Numbered from the stretch's first letter, positions 50,532 through 61,213 are shown. The stretch is DNA of 64,000 nt from Thioclava sp. SK-1 (GCF_001705665.1 NZ_MDHA01000032.1:124001-188000); one strand, 5' to 3'. Numbers and translations are program-made. Notes: generated by a model from the letters alone, not told the origin.

Positions 50532-51284
50532 ATGACCGAGATCCCCAGCCTGAGCCATGAGCAGATCACCGCGTTATTTTCCCGCCCTGATGGGGGCTAT
50601 GCGTTTGCGCGTTGGGGGCGACCCATTGTGCCTATCGTGTTCGGTGTTGAGGCGGATACGTTGCAGGTGGTCAAGGGGGCGGTAGAGGCAGTTGTTGCAC
50701 TGTCTGGCCATAAAATGGCAGAAACGGACCCGGAGCTTGGCGCGAACTTGATGATCTTTTTCTTCCGGGATTGGCAAGAGCTGTTGGAAGTGCCCAATCT
50801 GGACCAGATGATTGAGGGTCTGCAAGATTTGGTTGTGCGTTTGGACGATGCCGGGGCGCATCAGTATCGGGTGTTCCGTTTTGACGAGGCTGGCGCGGTT
50901 CGGGCCTGTTTTTCTTTTGTACGCATGTCACCAGAGATGGCGGATATTCCGGCAGAGACGATCGCACTGGGGCAGGCGGTTGGGATGATCTTTGCCTGGG
51001 GTGACGGGGCGTGGGCGGATCGTTCTGCGTTGGGGCTGGTGCAAGGTGCGGCGGTATTGCGCCCTGAAGTTGCTGCGCTGATCGCGGCGGGCTATGACCC
51101 GGTCATGCCAGTGGCTGCCACGGATGCGAGCCACGCGTTGCGGTTGGCGGCGCGGGCAGCGGTGCTGCGAGAAAATGCAGAGGCGGCCGCGGCGCAAATG
51201 ACGCGCGATGTGGCAGAGGTCGCCGACCCGCCTTTGCCCGAAATGCCCAAACATGAGGCCGCACCACAAGATCGGGAGCAGTGA
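50532..51284 (+). CDS. conserved hypothetical protein upstream of ybgC-tol
   Basis: 250 residues, soluble, no signal peptide. Contains GGYAFARWGRPIVPIVFG, DPELGANLMIFFF and VGMIFAWGDGAW; the last 50 residues are an Ala/Glu helix and an acidic Pro-rich tail. I recognise no domain with confidence. AAAGGAG precedes its ATG. It ends 2 bases before the ybgC start, so it is coupled to the tol operon. Confidence 0.7.
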   Translation: MTEIPSLSHEQITALFSRPDGGYAFARWGRPIVPIVFGVEADTLQVVKGAVEAVVALSGHKMAETDPELGANLMIFFFRDWQELLEVPNLDQMIEGLQDLVVRLDDAGAHQYRVFRFDEAGAVRACFSFVRMSPEMADIPAETIALGQAVGMIFAWGDGAWADRSALGLVQGAAVLRPEVAALIAAGYDPVMPVAATDASHALRLAARAAVLRENAEAAAAQMTRDVAEVADPPLPEMPKHEAAPQDREQ

Positions 51285-51286
51285 CA

Positions 51287-51688
51287 ATGGCCCATGAATT
51301 TGCGCTGCGTGTGTATTACGAAGACACTGATTTGGCCGGCATTGTCTATTATGCGAATTATCTGAAATTTATCGAACGGGGCCGCAGCGAATGGGTGCGT
51401 GCACTGGGCATTGATCAGCTGCGGATGAAGGCCGAAGAGGGCGTGGTATTTGCAGTGCGCCGGGTTGAGGCCGATTATCTTAAACCCGCGAAATTTGATG
51501 ATGAGCTGGTCGTGCGCACCGCGCTTGTGGCCGAAACGGGGGCACGTATCGTGTTGGATCAAGAGGTGCTTCGAGGTGGTGAAAAGCTGTTTGCCGCACA
51601 GATCATTTTGGTCTGCGTGAATGAGTCCGGTGGCGCTCAGCGCCTTTCTGCCGAAATACGCCGCAAACTTGCGCCTAAGGTGCATTGA
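51287..51688 (+). CDS. ybgC: tol-pal system-associated acyl-CoA thioesterase
   Basis: 133 residues, hotdog fold. YYEDTDLAGIVYYANYLKFIERGRSEW holds the 4-hydroxybenzoyl-CoA thioesterase-type Asp. Hydrolyses short-chain acyl-CoA or acyl-ACP; role in phospholipid or Tol function unclear. ATG 51287 has GGGAG 8 bases upstream; an in-frame GTG at 51281 overlaps the previous stop. Precedes tolQ as in most proteobacteria. Confidence 0.95.
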   Translation: MAHEFALRVYYEDTDLAGIVYYANYLKFIERGRSEWVRALGIDQLRMKAEEGVVFAVRRVEADYLKPAKFDDELVVRTALVAETGARIVLDQEVLRGGEKLFAAQIILVCVNESGGAQRLSAEIRRKLAPKVH

Positions 51689-51806
51689 CGCGCGGTGTCG
51701 ACATAAAATTGACGGAGTTGTTATAGCGTGAGGTCTTTCCCTGCGCTATCTTCACTGGCAATCAGAACCGCAAGATAGCGGCCCCTTATTTGGCGAGCAG
51801 TGGACT

Positions 51807-52502
51807 ATGGAAACAGAAGTGCTTGGTGCGGCGCAGCAGATGGATTTCTCGCTGCTGGCTCTTTTTGCCCGTGCCTCAATTACAGTGAAACTCGTGGTGT
51901 TAATCCTGATCATGTCCAGTTTTTGGTCATGGGCAATTACCATTCGTAAAGTCATTTCTTATCGCGCGGCGCGTGCGGAGGCGGATCAGTTTGATCGCGC
52001 CTTTTGGTCGGGTGAACCGCTGGATGAGCTTTATGACCAAATCGGGCCGACCCCGGATGGTGCCAGCCAAAAGATCTTTGCGGCCGGTATGACGGAGTGG
52101 CGTCGCAGCCATCGGCAAGATGGCAATTTGATCGCGGGTGCGCAATCACGGATCGAACGCTCTATGGATGTTGCGATCACCAAAGAGATCGACAAGCTGA
52201 ACAACGGCCTGTCCTTTCTGGCCACGGTGGGATCAACCACGCCGTTCATCGGCCTGTTCGGCACGGTCTGGGGGATCAAGGTGGCGTTTGAAGAAATCGC
52301 GATTTCCCAAAACACCTCTTTGGCGGTTGTCGCTCCTGGGATCTCAGAGGCGCTGGTTGCCACCGCTTTGGGCCTGTTGGCGGCCATTCCTGCGGTCATC
52401 TTTTACAATAAGCTTTCCACCGATGCAGATAAGCTTGGCGGTGGGTATGAGGCATTTGCCGACGAATTTTCCACCATTCTTTCGCGCCAGCTGGACGCCT
52501 GA
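51807..52502 (+). CDS. tolQ: Tol-Pal system proton channel subunit TolQ
   Basis: 231 residues, three hydrophobic segments (about 14-35, 135-160, 170-200). Inner membrane motor with TolR, homologous to ExbB/MotA. GLSFLATVGSTTPFIGLFGTVWG is the typical second-segment pore region. 118 bases separate it from ybgC, so a promoter of its own is possible. Confidence 0.96.
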   Translation: METEVLGAAQQMDFSLLALFARASITVKLVVLILIMSSFWSWAITIRKVISYRAARAEADQFDRAFWSGEPLDELYDQIGPTPDGASQKIFAAGMTEWRRSHRQDGNLIAGAQSRIERSMDVAITKEIDKLNNGLSFLATVGSTTPFIGLFGTVWGIKVAFEEIAISQNTSLAVVAPGISEALVATALGLLAAIPAVIFYNKLSTDADKLGGGYEAFADEFSTILSRQLDA

Positions 52503-52505
52503 TAC

Positions 52506-52982
52506 ATGGGTGGTGGTGTTATGAAAAAGGGCGGTGGCGGGTCGCGCCGTCGTCGCCGGGGCGGTAAACACGCTGCGATGGCCGAAATTAACGTGACACC
52601 TATGGTGGATGTCATGTTGGTGTTGTTGATCATTTTCATGGTTGCGGCACCGATGATGACGGTTGGCGTCCCGTTGGAGCTGCCAAAGACGGCTGCCAAG
52701 GCGGTGCCGACAGAACAAGAAGAGCCGCTGACGGTGTCTTTGCAGTTGGATGGCACTGTGTCTTTGATGAATGAAGCGGTTCCAGAGAATGATCTGGTAA
52801 CGCGTTTGCGCGGCGTGGCGGAAGAACGGTCTTCGGATAAGGTCTTTTTGCGCGCAGATGGCGGCATTGAATATGGCCGTGTTGTGCAGGTCATGGGTGC
52901 GCTGAACGCGGGCGGGTTTTCCAACATCACACTTGTCACCGAAACCGGAGGCCCGGGCCTGACCGGCGCCTCGGCAAATTGA
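52506..52982 (+). CDS. tolR: Tol-Pal system protein TolR
   Basis: 158 residues, one N-terminal membrane helix containing the proton-carrying Asp (NVTPMVDVMLVLLIIFMV), a Gly/Arg-rich start (KGGGGSRRRRRGGK) and a periplasmic domain. Starts 3 bases after tolQ. The Gly-Arg leader is unusually basic, giving strong cytoplasmic orientation. Confidence 0.95.
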   Translation: MGGGVMKKGGGGSRRRRRGGKHAAMAEINVTPMVDVMLVLLIIFMVAAPMMTVGVPLELPKTAAKAVPTEQEEPLTVSLQLDGTVSLMNEAVPENDLVTRLRGVAEERSSDKVFLRADGGIEYGRVVQVMGALNAGGFSNITLVTETGGPGLTGASAN

Positions 52983-52997
52983 TCGGCACGGTGCGCG

Positions 52998-54224
52998 ATG
53001 ATCGCTTGGGCGGACATGGATAGGTCGGAAAAGATCGGGTTTGGGGTGTCTGCGACGCTTCACCTTGGGGTGATCGTTTGGGCGATCGTCGGCACCGAAT
53101 GGTTTCAGCCAGAACCCAAAGAGACCGTGACGATGTCGCAGGTTTCGGTCATATCGGAATCGGAGTTTTCTGCGATGATGGCGGCGGCCCCCGCACCGTC
53201 GCAGGCAGCGCCCGATGCGATGGCGCAGCCGCAGGCGGAAGACACACCGCAGGTTGAACAGCCACCCGCCGAAACGGTTCCCGAACCAGTGCCCGAGCCG
53301 ATGGCACAGCCCGATGCACAACCCGAAGCCCAGCCTGATATGACCGACCTGACGACCCCGCCCGAACCGGCAGAGGTGGTCGAGGTGCCGCCCGAGATGA
53401 TGCCTCCGGTTGAGGAACCGCAGCAAACCACGGCGCCTGATTTTTCGCCCCGGCCGGTGCCGAAACCTGCGCGCCGTGTGGCGCCGGAACCGGCGCCTGC
53501 GCCCGAACCCGATGCACAGCCCAGCGAGGCGGTGCAGGCGGAAACCCAGCCCGATGATGCGGCTGAACCCGAAATTGTTGAAGACGCAGTTGAACCGACA
53601 GCCCCCGAAGAGGCAGGAACGGAAATCGCGACAGAGGCCAATACAGCGGTTGAGCCGCCGCAGACCTCTGCTCCGGCGTCCAGCCCGCGTCCGCGCGCCA
53701 AACCAACACCCCCTGCACCCAAACCAGAGCCGCCCAAGCCTGAGCCAAGCAAACCGCAACCTTCCAAGCCTGCAACACCAACTCCGCAGCAAACGCAAAG
53801 CGCGACTTCGGATCGGGCGATTGACAGCGCGGTCGATGACGCGCTGGCACAGGCGTTGGGTGGGGCAGGATCTGGCGGGTCTGGTCAGGCTGTATCCGGC
53901 CCCCCGATCACCGCGGGTGAAAAAGAGGCGCTGATCGTCGATGTGAAACGCTGTTGGAACGTGGGTGCGTTGTCCTCTGAGGCTTTGCGGACCGTTGTCA
54001 CTGTGGCAGTCGATATGACGCCTGATGCCAAGCCGATCATCGGTTCGATCCGCATGATTGGCAGCTCTGGCGGATCGGATGCGGCGGCCCGTCAGGCCTA
54101 TGAGGCCGGACGCCGTGCGATCGTGCGTTGCGGGTCCGATGGGTTCCCACTTCCCAGCGAGAAATATGAGCAATGGAAGACGATCGAAATCGTCTTCAAT
54201 CCTGACCAAATGAGGATGCGATAA
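52998..54224 (+). CDS. tolA: TolA-like periplasm-spanning protein
   Basis: 408 residues. One membrane helix (about 14-34), then a Pro/Glu/Ala-rich extended region (about 50-270, repeats such as [22 protein letters not shown]), and a C-terminal TolA-III/TonB-like domain ([14 protein letters not shown] onward). Transmits force from TolQR to TolB/Pal. Instead of the helical Ala/Lys repeats of E. coli TolA it has a Pro-rich spacer, common in alphaproteobacteria. Stop overlaps a reading frame into tolB by one base. Confidence 0.88.
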   Translation: MIAWADMDRSEKIGFGVSATLHLGVIVWAIVGTEWFQPEPKETVTMSQVSVISESEFSAMMAAAPAPSQAAPDAMAQPQAEDTPQVEQPPAETVPEPVPEPMAQPDAQPEAQPDMTDLTTPPEPAEVVEVPPEMMPPVEEPQQTTAPDFSPRPVPKPARRVAPEPAPAPEPDAQPSEAVQAETQPDDAAEPEIVEDAVEPTAPEEAGTEIATEANTAVEPPQTSAPASSPRPRAKPTPPAPKPEPPKPEPSKPQPSKPATPTPQQTQSATSDRAIDSAVDDALAQALGGAGSGGSGQAVSGPPITAGEKEALIVDVKRCWNVGALSSEALRTVVTVAVDMTPDAKPIIGSIRMIGSSGGSDAAARQAYEAGRRAIVRCGSDGFPLPSEKYEQWKTIEIVFNPDQMRMR

Positions 54225-54334
54225 TGAGTTTGCGCCTGAATTGGCAAAAGTTCGCACTATCTCTTACGCTTGTGATGCGTGGGGGAGCCGGCATCGTCTA
54301 CAACACGGGCAGACCCAATTCAGGGAGGTTCACT

Positions 54335-55663
54335 ATGACGCGTTTTTTAATGGCCCTTGTGGCCGCAAGCGGCCTTTGCGCCGCAATGACCGCCCCAGCT
54401 TTGGCACAAGATGGCCCGCTGCGGATTGAAATTACCGATGGCGTAATCGAGCCATTACCCTATGCGATGCCCTCGTTGATTGCCGAAACCGGTGATGCAA
54501 CGCAGGCGGCGGCCGATATCGCGTCGGTGATCCGGTCCGATCTGTCGGGCACCGGCCTGTTCCGCGAAATTCCCGAAAGCGCCCATATCCAACGATTTTC
54601 CAGCTTTGGCACATCGGTCAGCTATCAAGATTGGCAAGCCATCAATGCGCAGGCGTTGATTGTGGGGGCTGTGTCGAACTCTGGCGGGAAATTGGTGGTA
54701 AAATTCCGCCTGTATGACGTTTTCTCGGGACAAGAGCTGGGCGAAGGTCAGCAGCTGGCAGCCAGCCCGCAAAGCTGGCGTCGTTTGGCACATAAGGTTG
54801 CCGATACGATCTATTCCCGGATCACCGGCGAAGGTGGGTATTTCGATAGCCGCGTCGCGCTGGTCTCGGAGTCCGGGCCGAAAGACAATCGTCAAAAACG
54901 TCTTGCGATCATGGATTATGATGGCGCAAACGTGAATTACCTGACCGATAGCAGCACCATCGTTTTGGCGCCGCGGTTCTCTGCCGATGGGCAGCGGATT
55001 TTGTATACGACGTTTGAAACCGGCTTCCCGCGGATCAAAATGCTAAATGTTGGCACGGTCTCCAGTCAGCTTTTGCCTGAAACACCAGGCACCATGACAT
55101 TTGCGCCGCGGTTCTCTCCTGATGGGCAATCCATCGTTTATTCGATGGAAGAAGGCGGTAATACCGACCTGTATAAAATGAGCGTGAACGGTGGCAATCC
55201 ACAGCGCTTGACCAATAGTCCTGCGATCGAGACCGCGCCCAGCTACAGCCCCGATGGGTCGCGGATCGTGTTCGAAAGCGATCGGTCTGGCACGCAGCAG
55301 ATCTATATCATGAATGCAAACGGTGGCGAGCCAACACGAGTGTCCTTTGGGGAAGGGCGCTATTCCACCCCGGTATGGTCACCGCGCGGCGATATGATCG
55401 CCTTTACAAAACAACATGCCGGCCGGTTCCATATCGGTGTGATGCGGACCGATGGGTCCGAAGAACGCTTGCTGACCGCCAGTTTCTTGGATGAAGGGCC
55501 GACATGGTCGCCCAATGGGCGGGTGATCATGTTCACCCGCGAATCGCCTGGTGCCCAAGGTGGGGCGCAATTGTGGTCGGTGGACATTTCGGGCCGGAAC
55601 CTGAAACAGGTGAGCACACCAGGTCAGGCATCGGATCCCGCGTGGTCGCCGCTGCTGCCCTAA
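54335..55663 (+). CDS. tolB: Tol-Pal system beta-propeller protein TolB
   Basis: 442 residues. Signal peptide [25 protein letters not shown]-terminal domain, then six-bladed propeller with repeated FSPDG/YSPDGS/WSPNG strings. Periplasmic, binds Pal and TolA. The start at 54335 has GGGAGG 6 bases upstream and begins the signal peptide; an in-frame ATG at 54224 overlapping tolA would destroy it. Confidence 0.96.
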   Translation: MTRFLMALVAASGLCAAMTAPALAQDGPLRIEITDGVIEPLPYAMPSLIAETGDATQAAADIASVIRSDLSGTGLFREIPESAHIQRFSSFGTSVSYQDWQAINAQALIVGAVSNSGGKLVVKFRLYDVFSGQELGEGQQLAASPQSWRRLAHKVADTIYSRITGEGGYFDSRVALVSESGPKDNRQKRLAIMDYDGANVNYLTDSSTIVLAPRFSADGQRILYTTFETGFPRIKMLNVGTVSSQLLPETPGTMTFAPRFSPDGQSIVYSMEEGGNTDLYKMSVNGGNPQRLTNSPAIETAPSYSPDGSRIVFESDRSGTQQIYIMNANGGEPTRVSFGEGRYSTPVWSPRGDMIAFTKQHAGRFHIGVMRTDGSEERLLTASFLDEGPTWSPNGRVIMFTRESPGAQGGAQLWSVDISGRNLKQVSTPGQASDPAWSPLLP

Positions 55664-55739
55664 GCATGGTGGATTCCCAAGACAAGGCTAACCTGTTATC
55701 GTCCCTGCAAACGGGCGGAACTATTAAAGGCGGACTAAA

Positions 55740-56267
55740 ATGAAATTCGCAATCAAGGCGGCAATGGTGCTCAGCGTTTTGGCGTTGGCGGCCTGTAACA
55801 ACCCAGATAAATTCGGCGGTGCCGGTGGTATGGGGGTCAACGATCCCGGTGGTATGTATGGCGATGGGACGATTGATCAGGCGGGGATCAGCGATCCAAA
55901 TTCGCCTGCGTATTTCCAGCAGACCATCGGCGATAAGATTTTGTTCTTGGTCGATCAATCCACGATCTCTCCAGATGCCCGCACGATCTTGATGCAGCAG
56001 GCAAGCTGGCTTGTCGCCCACCCAGGCTATACCGCGATCATCGAAGGCCATGCTGATGAGCAAGGCACGCGCGAATATAACCTTGCACTGGGTGCGCGCC
56101 GCGCCAATTCAGTTGAGCAATTCCTGATCTCGCAAGGGGTCAGTGCGAACCGTTTGCGCACCGTGTCCTATGGCAAAGAGCGGCCGTTGGCGGTTTGCTC
56201 GACCGAAAGCTGCTATTCCAAAAACCGTCGTGCGGTCACCGTGATCGCTCAGGGCGCGGGGGCATAA
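55740..56267 (+). CDS. pal: peptidoglycan-associated lipoprotein
   Basis: 175 residues. Lipoprotein signal with lipidated C19 (LALAAC), Gly-rich linker, and OmpA-like domain with IIEGHADEQGTREYNLALGARRA and NRRAVTV. Outer membrane anchor to peptidoglycan, partner of TolB. Two Cys near the end (AVCSTESCY) are typical of alphaproteobacterial Pal. Confidence 0.97.
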   Translation: MKFAIKAAMVLSVLALAACNNPDKFGGAGGMGVNDPGGMYGDGTIDQAGISDPNSPAYFQQTIGDKILFLVDQSTISPDARTILMQQASWLVAHPGYTAIIEGHADEQGTREYNLALGARRANSVEQFLISQGVSANRLRTVSYGKERPLAVCSTESCYSKNRRAVTVIAQGAGA

Positions 56268-56269
56268 GC

Positions 56270-57100
56270 ATGCGGGGCGTCTTGAAAGGGGCAATTTTTG
56301 GCATCACCTGCCTAATGGGTCTGCCTGCCGCTGCGCAGGACGCCCAAACGCTGGCCGATATCCGATCACAGCTGGGGCAATTGTCGGCGCAGGTGCAAAG
56401 CCTGCGCTCCGAGCTGCAATCCTCGGGCGCGGCGGGGCTGCAAGCGGCGGGCGGATCCTCCGCCTTGGAGCGGATGGACACGATGGAAGCATCGCTGTCG
56501 CGGCTGACTTCGCAGACAGAGGAATTGCAAAATCGGGTGAACCAGGTTGTGGCCGATGGCACCAATCGGGTGGGCGATCTGGAATTCCGCCTGTGTGAGA
56601 TTGAACCGGGCTGCGACCTGTCCAGCATCGGGCAGACAGCACCGTTGGGCGGGACGCCCGCAGCGGTTGTGACGGCGCCTGCGCCGAATACAACCGCGTC
56701 CCCGGGGGCGGATTTGGCGATGAATGAGCAATCCGATTACGACCGTGCAAAGGCCGAATTTGACAATGGCAACTGGCAAGCGGCGGCCGACCAACTGGAC
56801 AGTTTCGCCAATGCTTATCCGGGTGGGCCACTGTCGGATGATGCGCTGTTCTTGAAGGGGGCGGCGCTTGATAAACTGGGTCAGACCTCTGCTGCGGCGC
56901 GGGCTTGGCTGGCGGCATTTTCGACCTATCCTGAAAGTGATCGCGCGCCAGACAGCCTAACGGCCTTAGGGGCCGCACTCGGGAAGCTGGGACAAAAAAA
57001 TGAGGCCTGCGCGACGCTTGCGCAGGTGACAACCCGATATGGTGATGCCTCTGCCGCGACATCGGCGCGCACTCAGATGACATCGCTTGGCTGCTATTGA
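56270..57100 (+). CDS. cpoB: tol-pal cell division coordinator (YbgF/CpoB)
   Basis: 276 residues. Signal peptide (MRGVLKGAIFGITCLMGLPAAAQ), coiled coil about 25-105 (LGQLSAQVQSLRSELQ, LTSQTEELQNRVNQV), then TPR repeats (DYDRAKAEFDNGNWQAAADQL onward). Periplasmic, links peptidoglycan synthesis to outer membrane constriction. Starts 2 bases after pal, ends where tilS begins. Confidence 0.92.
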   Translation: MRGVLKGAIFGITCLMGLPAAAQDAQTLADIRSQLGQLSAQVQSLRSELQSSGAAGLQAAGGSSALERMDTMEASLSRLTSQTEELQNRVNQVVADGTNRVGDLEFRLCEIEPGCDLSSIGQTAPLGGTPAAVVTAPAPNTTASPGADLAMNEQSDYDRAKAEFDNGNWQAAADQLDSFANAYPGGPLSDDALFLKGAALDKLGQTSAAARAWLAAFSTYPESDRAPDSLTALGAALGKLGQKNEACATLAQVTTRYGDASAATSARTQMTSLGCY

Positions 57101-58372
57101 ATGCAGCTTGGCGGCGACACATACGGGGCACAGGGCCCCGTAGAGGCTGCTGCATTATGCAAAACGGTTGATGCGGCGCTGCCCCCTGCCTGTGATACCG
57201 GGCGGGTGGGGGTCGCCGTGTCGGGCGGGTCGGATTCACTTGCGACCTTGTTATTGCTGGCGCAATCTCGGCAGGTGGCCGCTGTAACGGTTGATCACGG
57301 TCTGCGACCAGAAGCTGCACAAGAAGCCTCTTTTGTCAGCGCGCTTTGCGCCCGCCACGCCATCCCACATGAGGTTTTACAATGGGACGGCCCCGCGCCG
57401 ACCGGTAACCTGATGGATCAGGCCCGGCGCGCGAGGCTGCGGCTGATCGCAGGCTGGGCCAAGCAAAACGGGATTGGTCATGTCGCGTTGGGGCATACGC
57501 TGGATGATCAGGCCGAGACTTTCCTGATGCGTCTGGCTCGGCGTGCGGGGCCAGAGGGGCTGTCTGGTATGCGACAGCGTTTTGAATTTGACGCCGTGAT
57601 GTTTCATCGCCCGGTTTTGGCCCATGCCCGCAGTGATCTGCGCGCTTACCTTGCGGCACAGGGGCAGGTTTGGGTGGATGATCCCTCAAATGACAATCGC
57701 GCCTATGATCGGGTCAAGGCACGCCACGCGATGCAGGCCTTGGGACCGATGGGATTGGATGCTGCTGCGATTTCGCATGTCATTGGGCACATAAAACAGT
57801 CTGAGGCCGCGTTGAATGGCATTTTGGCCCAGTTTGTGACGGACCATGTTGAAACGCCTTTGGGGGATGTGGTCATTGCCCAGTCCGGGTTTTCGCGGCT
57901 GGACCATGAATTGCGCCGCCGCATGATGAATGCCGCGCTTTGCTGGGTATCAGGCGCGGAATATGTGCCCCGCGCTGCCAAGGTCGAAGGCCTGCTGTCT
58001 GTGCTGACACAGCCGGGGGTGCGCACCGTGCATGGCTGTCATATTGCCAGCAATGACACAGAAATCCGAATCACCCGAGAGTTGCGACCGGTCGCACAGA
58101 TGCAAACAGCCTACGAACCCGGCGCTGTATGGGATCGTTGGCAGGTGGACGGTCCAGCTTTACCCCACGCCACCATTCGTGCGCTTGGGGCCGATGGTTT
58201 GTTACAATGTCCTGAGTGGCGACAGGCGCAAATCCCCCGTGTCAGCTTGCTTGCAAGCCCGTCTGTGTGGTGCGGCGCACAGTTGATTTTCGCCCCTTTG
58301 GCGGGCGTTAACACAGGGTGGAATACAACACTTGTGCAAGTGTCTTTGCTTTCTTCGCTATTCAGGCGTTGA
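57101..58372 (+). CDS. tilS: tRNA(Ile)-lysidine synthase
   Basis: 423 residues. Adds lysidine to C34 of the tRNA that reads AUA. ATP-binding PP-loop VAVSGGSDSLATL near 37-50 and GHTLDDQAETFLMRLARRAG are diagnostic. ATG directly follows the cpoB TGA. Its stop forms part of the putative heat-shock promoter of ftsH. Confidence 0.94.
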   Translation: MQLGGDTYGAQGPVEAAALCKTVDAALPPACDTGRVGVAVSGGSDSLATLLLLAQSRQVAAVTVDHGLRPEAAQEASFVSALCARHAIPHEVLQWDGPAPTGNLMDQARRARLRLIAGWAKQNGIGHVALGHTLDDQAETFLMRLARRAGPEGLSGMRQRFEFDAVMFHRPVLAHARSDLRAYLAAQGQVWVDDPSNDNRAYDRVKARHAMQALGPMGLDAAAISHVIGHIKQSEAALNGILAQFVTDHVETPLGDVVIAQSGFSRLDHELRRRMMNAALCWVSGAEYVPRAAKVEGLLSVLTQPGVRTVHGCHIASNDTEIRITRELRPVAQMQTAYEPGAVWDRWQVDGPALPHATIRALGADGLLQCPEWRQAQIPRVSLLASPSVWCGAQLIFAPLAGVNTGWNTTLVQVSLLSSLFRR

Positions 58373-58396
58373 ACCTTGGGCGGGAATCCCTATTTT
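58369..58396 (+). promoter_or_regulatory. candidate sigma-32-like heat-shock promoter of ftsH
   Basis: TTGAA (58369-58373), 14 bases, CCCTATTT (58388-58395). This fits the usual CTTGAA / CCCCATNT pattern reasonably, and ftsH is a heat-shock gene in many proteobacteria. The transcript start would lie about 50 bases before the ftsH TTG. Confidence 0.4.
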
Positions 58397-58452
58397 CCTT
58401 GCGACAGGCTGTTTGCCACTGCAGGCAGCCAAATTGATTTGGAGGTCTTTCC

Positions 58453-60369
58453 TTGGGTAACGCGCGCAACTTCGCCTTCTGGGCTGTGCTGTTCCTGCTG
58501 ATCCTGGCGTTGTTCAACCTGTTCGAAAACGGACAGGGTTCATCCAGCTCGAAGCAGGTCGCCTATTCAGATTTTATCACCGCAGTCGATAATGGCGAGG
58601 TGCAAAGCGTTCAGATTGATGGCGAGGACGTTCGCTATCAGGCCGCCGACAACACGACCTATTCCACGGTCAAGCCGCTGAGCGATCCGATTGCGGAAAC
58701 GCTGATTGCCAAGGGCGTTCAGGTGAATGTCGTGAAACAGGCGCAATCTGGCTTTATGTCATTGCTGGGTGTCTGGTTGCCATTCCTTGTGCTTATTGGG
58801 ATCTGGATCTTCTTTATGAACCGGATGCAAGGCGGCGGGAAAGGCGGCGCGATGGGCTTCGGCAAATCCAAAGCCAAGCTGCTGACCGAAAAACAAGGTC
58901 GCGTGACCTTTGACGATGTGGCCGGTATCGACGAAGCCAAGGAAGAGCTGGAAGAGATCGTTGAATTCCTGCGTAACCCGCAGAAATTCTCACGTCTTGG
59001 CGGCAAGATCCCCAAAGGTGGCTTGTTGGTCGGCCCACCCGGCACCGGTAAAACGCTTCTGGCCCGCGCAATCGCAGGGGAGGCCGGCGTGCCCTTCTTC
59101 ACGATTTCCGGGTCGGATTTCGTAGAGATGTTCGTCGGCGTTGGTGCAAGCCGTGTGCGCGACATGTTCGAACAGGCAAAGAAGAATGCGCCATGTATCT
59201 TGTTCATCGATGAAATTGACGCCGTGGGCCGGGCCCGTGGCGTTGGCATCGGCGGCGGCAATGATGAGCGTGAGCAGACGCTGAACCAGCTGTTGGTTGA
59301 GATGGACGGTTTTGAGGCCAATGAGGGCATCATCATTATCGCCGCAACCAACCGCAAAGATGTGCTGGATCCTGCCTTGCTGCGTCCGGGTCGGTTTGAC
59401 CGCACGATCCACGTTCCAAATCCTGATATCAAGGGCCGCGAAAAGATTCTGTCTGTACACGCAAGCAAAGTGCCGACAGCGCCTGATGTGGATCTGCGCA
59501 CCATTGCGCGCGGCACGCCGGGGTTCTCGGGCGCGGATCTGATGAACCTTGTGAACGAAGCAGCCTTGATGGCGGCGCGTGTTGGTCGTCGCCATGTCAC
59601 GATGGAAGATTTTGAAAGCGCCAAAGATAAGGTCATGCTGGGTGTGGAGCGCCGCTCAATGGTGCTGACCCCAGAGCAGAAGGAAATGACGGCCTATCAC
59701 GAAGCCGGTCACGCGCTGGTTGGTCTTTTGCTGCCCAAATGTGATCCGGTCTATAAGGCCACGATCATTCCGCGCGGTCAGGCCCTGGGTATGGTTGTCA
59801 GCTTGCCGGAGATGGATAAGCTGAATTACCACAAGGATGAGGCGAAGCAAAAAATCGCCATGACTATGGCGGGGAAAGCGGCTGAAATTCACAAATGGGG
59901 ACCCGAGCATGTCTCGAACGGCCCTGCGGGTGATATTCAGCAAGCCTCGGCCATTGCCCGTGCAATGGTGATGCGTTGGGGCATGTCAGAGAAGGTCGGT
60001 AATATCGACTATGCCGAAGCGCATGAAGGCTATCAGGGCAATACCGGTGGTTTCTCGGTCTCGGCCAACACCAAAGAGCTGATTGAGAGCGAAGTGCGTG
60101 ATCTGATCGACGAGGGCTATCGCCATGCCGTCCGTCTGATTGCCGAGCATGAAGCCGAATGGGAACGTTTGGCGCAGGGCCTTTTGGAATATGAGACGCT
60201 GACCGGTGATGAGATCAAAAAGGTCATGGCAGGCGAGCCGCTGACCGGCAATGATGATGACGGACCAACGGGCAATCTGCCCTCTGTCACATCCATGCCG
60301 AAAACAACACCGGCGCCGAAATCAGATAGCCCGAAATCTGATGGTGAGGCGCCAGAGCCCACGTCATAA
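58453..60369 (+). CDS. ftsH: ATP-dependent zinc metalloprotease FtsH
   Basis: 638 residues. Membrane-bound AAA protease for quality control. Two hydrophobic segments (about 7-23 and 104-122), Walker A GPPGTGKT at 194-201, Walker B FIDEIDA, second-region-of-homology RPGRFDR, and zinc site H416-E417-H420 (HEAGH). C-terminal tail is Pro/Lys/Ser-rich and disordered. The TTG start is preceded by GGAGG with a 7-base gap. Confidence 0.98.
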   Translation: MGNARNFAFWAVLFLLILALFNLFENGQGSSSSKQVAYSDFITAVDNGEVQSVQIDGEDVRYQAADNTTYSTVKPLSDPIAETLIAKGVQVNVVKQAQSGFMSLLGVWLPFLVLIGIWIFFMNRMQGGGKGGAMGFGKSKAKLLTEKQGRVTFDDVAGIDEAKEELEEIVEFLRNPQKFSRLGGKIPKGGLLVGPPGTGKTLLARAIAGEAGVPFFTISGSDFVEMFVGVGASRVRDMFEQAKKNAPCILFIDEIDAVGRARGVGIGGGNDEREQTLNQLLVEMDGFEANEGIIIIAATNRKDVLDPALLRPGRFDRTIHVPNPDIKGREKILSVHASKVPTAPDVDLRTIARGTPGFSGADLMNLVNEAALMAARVGRRHVTMEDFESAKDKVMLGVERRSMVLTPEQKEMTAYHEAGHALVGLLLPKCDPVYKATIIPRGQALGMVVSLPEMDKLNYHKDEAKQKIAMTMAGKAAEIHKWGPEHVSNGPAGDIQQASAIARAMVMRWGMSEKVGNIDYAEAHEGYQGNTGGFSVSANTKELIESEVRDLIDEGYRHAVRLIAEHEAEWERLAQGLLEYETLTGDEIKKVMAGEPLTGNDDDGPTGNLPSVTSMPKTTPAPKSDSPKSDGEAPEPTS

Positions 60370-60391
60370 GCGATTTTGACGCAAGTAATTT

Positions 60392-60420
60392 ACGGGCGGC
60401 CTGTCATGGGCCGCCCGTTT
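60392..60420 (+). terminator. terminator after ftsH
   Basis: ACGGGCGGCC (60392-60401) pairs with GGCCGCCCGT (60409-60418), followed by a short TTT. Stem is perfect over 10 bp; T-run is weak. Confidence 0.75.
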
Positions 60421-60523
60421 GCGTTGGACCACAGGGATCGGGGGCGAACATGGCTTGACGTTGCCCGATTGTGAAGGGACGATGTAGGCGCATATCGCGC
60501 TGCCAAATCTTAGGGTTCTTTAC

Positions 60524-61117
60524 ATGTCTGCTGCCTTGAAACCGACTGAATTTTCCGGCGAAATCGTATGGCTTGGTGCCGTGCCGCAAGGCGGATTTGC
60601 AGCGGCACCAATGACCGAGATGGAGCTGGATTTTGAAGGTCCGATCTTGGAAGCGCATCGCGGCCATACGCGCCCCTCATGCTCGCGCGTTCTTGCGCAG
60701 CATCCGCGCGGAACCGAGATCAGTAACACGCGCCAGGTGACGATTTTATCAGCCGAAGAAATGGCCGAGACCGCATTCGCGATGGGCCTGCCAGAGCTGA
60801 AACCCGAATGGGTCGGGGCGTCGATCATCTTACGCGGCATTCCGGATTTCAGCCATATTCCGCCGTCGTCGCGGCTGCAGGCCCCTGATGGCACCACGTT
60901 GATCGTCGATATGGAAAACCGTCCCTGTGTGCTGCCGGGCAAGCAAATTGAGATGGAACACCCCGGCAAAGGTGCGCGCTATAAGCCAGCTGCGGGGGGG
61001 CGGCGCGGTGTGACGGGCTGGGTGGAACGGCCCGGGCGGTTGAAGCTGGGCGATGTGCTGCGCTTGCACGTCCCGGATCAGCGGCGGTGGAATAAAGCGG
61101 ATGAGGCGCTAACTTAA
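60524..61117 (+). CDS. MOSC-domain protein
   Basis: 197 residues. MOSC domains bind sulfur or molybdenum cofactor via a conserved Cys, here C138 in VDMENRPCVLPGK. GHTRPSCSRVLAQHPRGTEI and the RRGVTGWVERPGRLKLGDVL ending are family-typical. Stand-alone form of unknown substrate. No other cofactor gene is near. The ATG at 60524 lacks a strong Shine-Dalgarno. Confidence 0.88.
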   Translation: MSAALKPTEFSGEIVWLGAVPQGGFAAAPMTEMELDFEGPILEAHRGHTRPSCSRVLAQHPRGTEISNTRQVTILSAEEMAETAFAMGLPELKPEWVGASIILRGIPDFSHIPPSSRLQAPDGTTLIVDMENRPCVLPGKQIEMEHPGKGARYKPAAGGRRGVTGWVERPGRLKLGDVLRLHVPDQRRWNKADEALT

Positions 61118-61213
61118 GCCCAACGCGAAAGCGTGATTCTTACAGATAAGACAGTTTCGTGACAATTCTGTAAGAAACGCTATAACGGCCCCCTAGATAT
61201 CGGGAGGTCGGCC

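Noticed and set aside
52344-54257. 637-codon open frame on the minus strand across tolR-tolA
   Set aside because: Antisense of well-identified tol genes; its Arg/Gly/His-rich composition reflects the codon use of the Pro/Glu-rich tolA and no ribosome site or family match is visible.
54224-54334. tolB starting at 54224 overlapping tolA
   Set aside because: The added 37 residues would bury the signal peptide; ATG 54335 has a strong GGGAGG.
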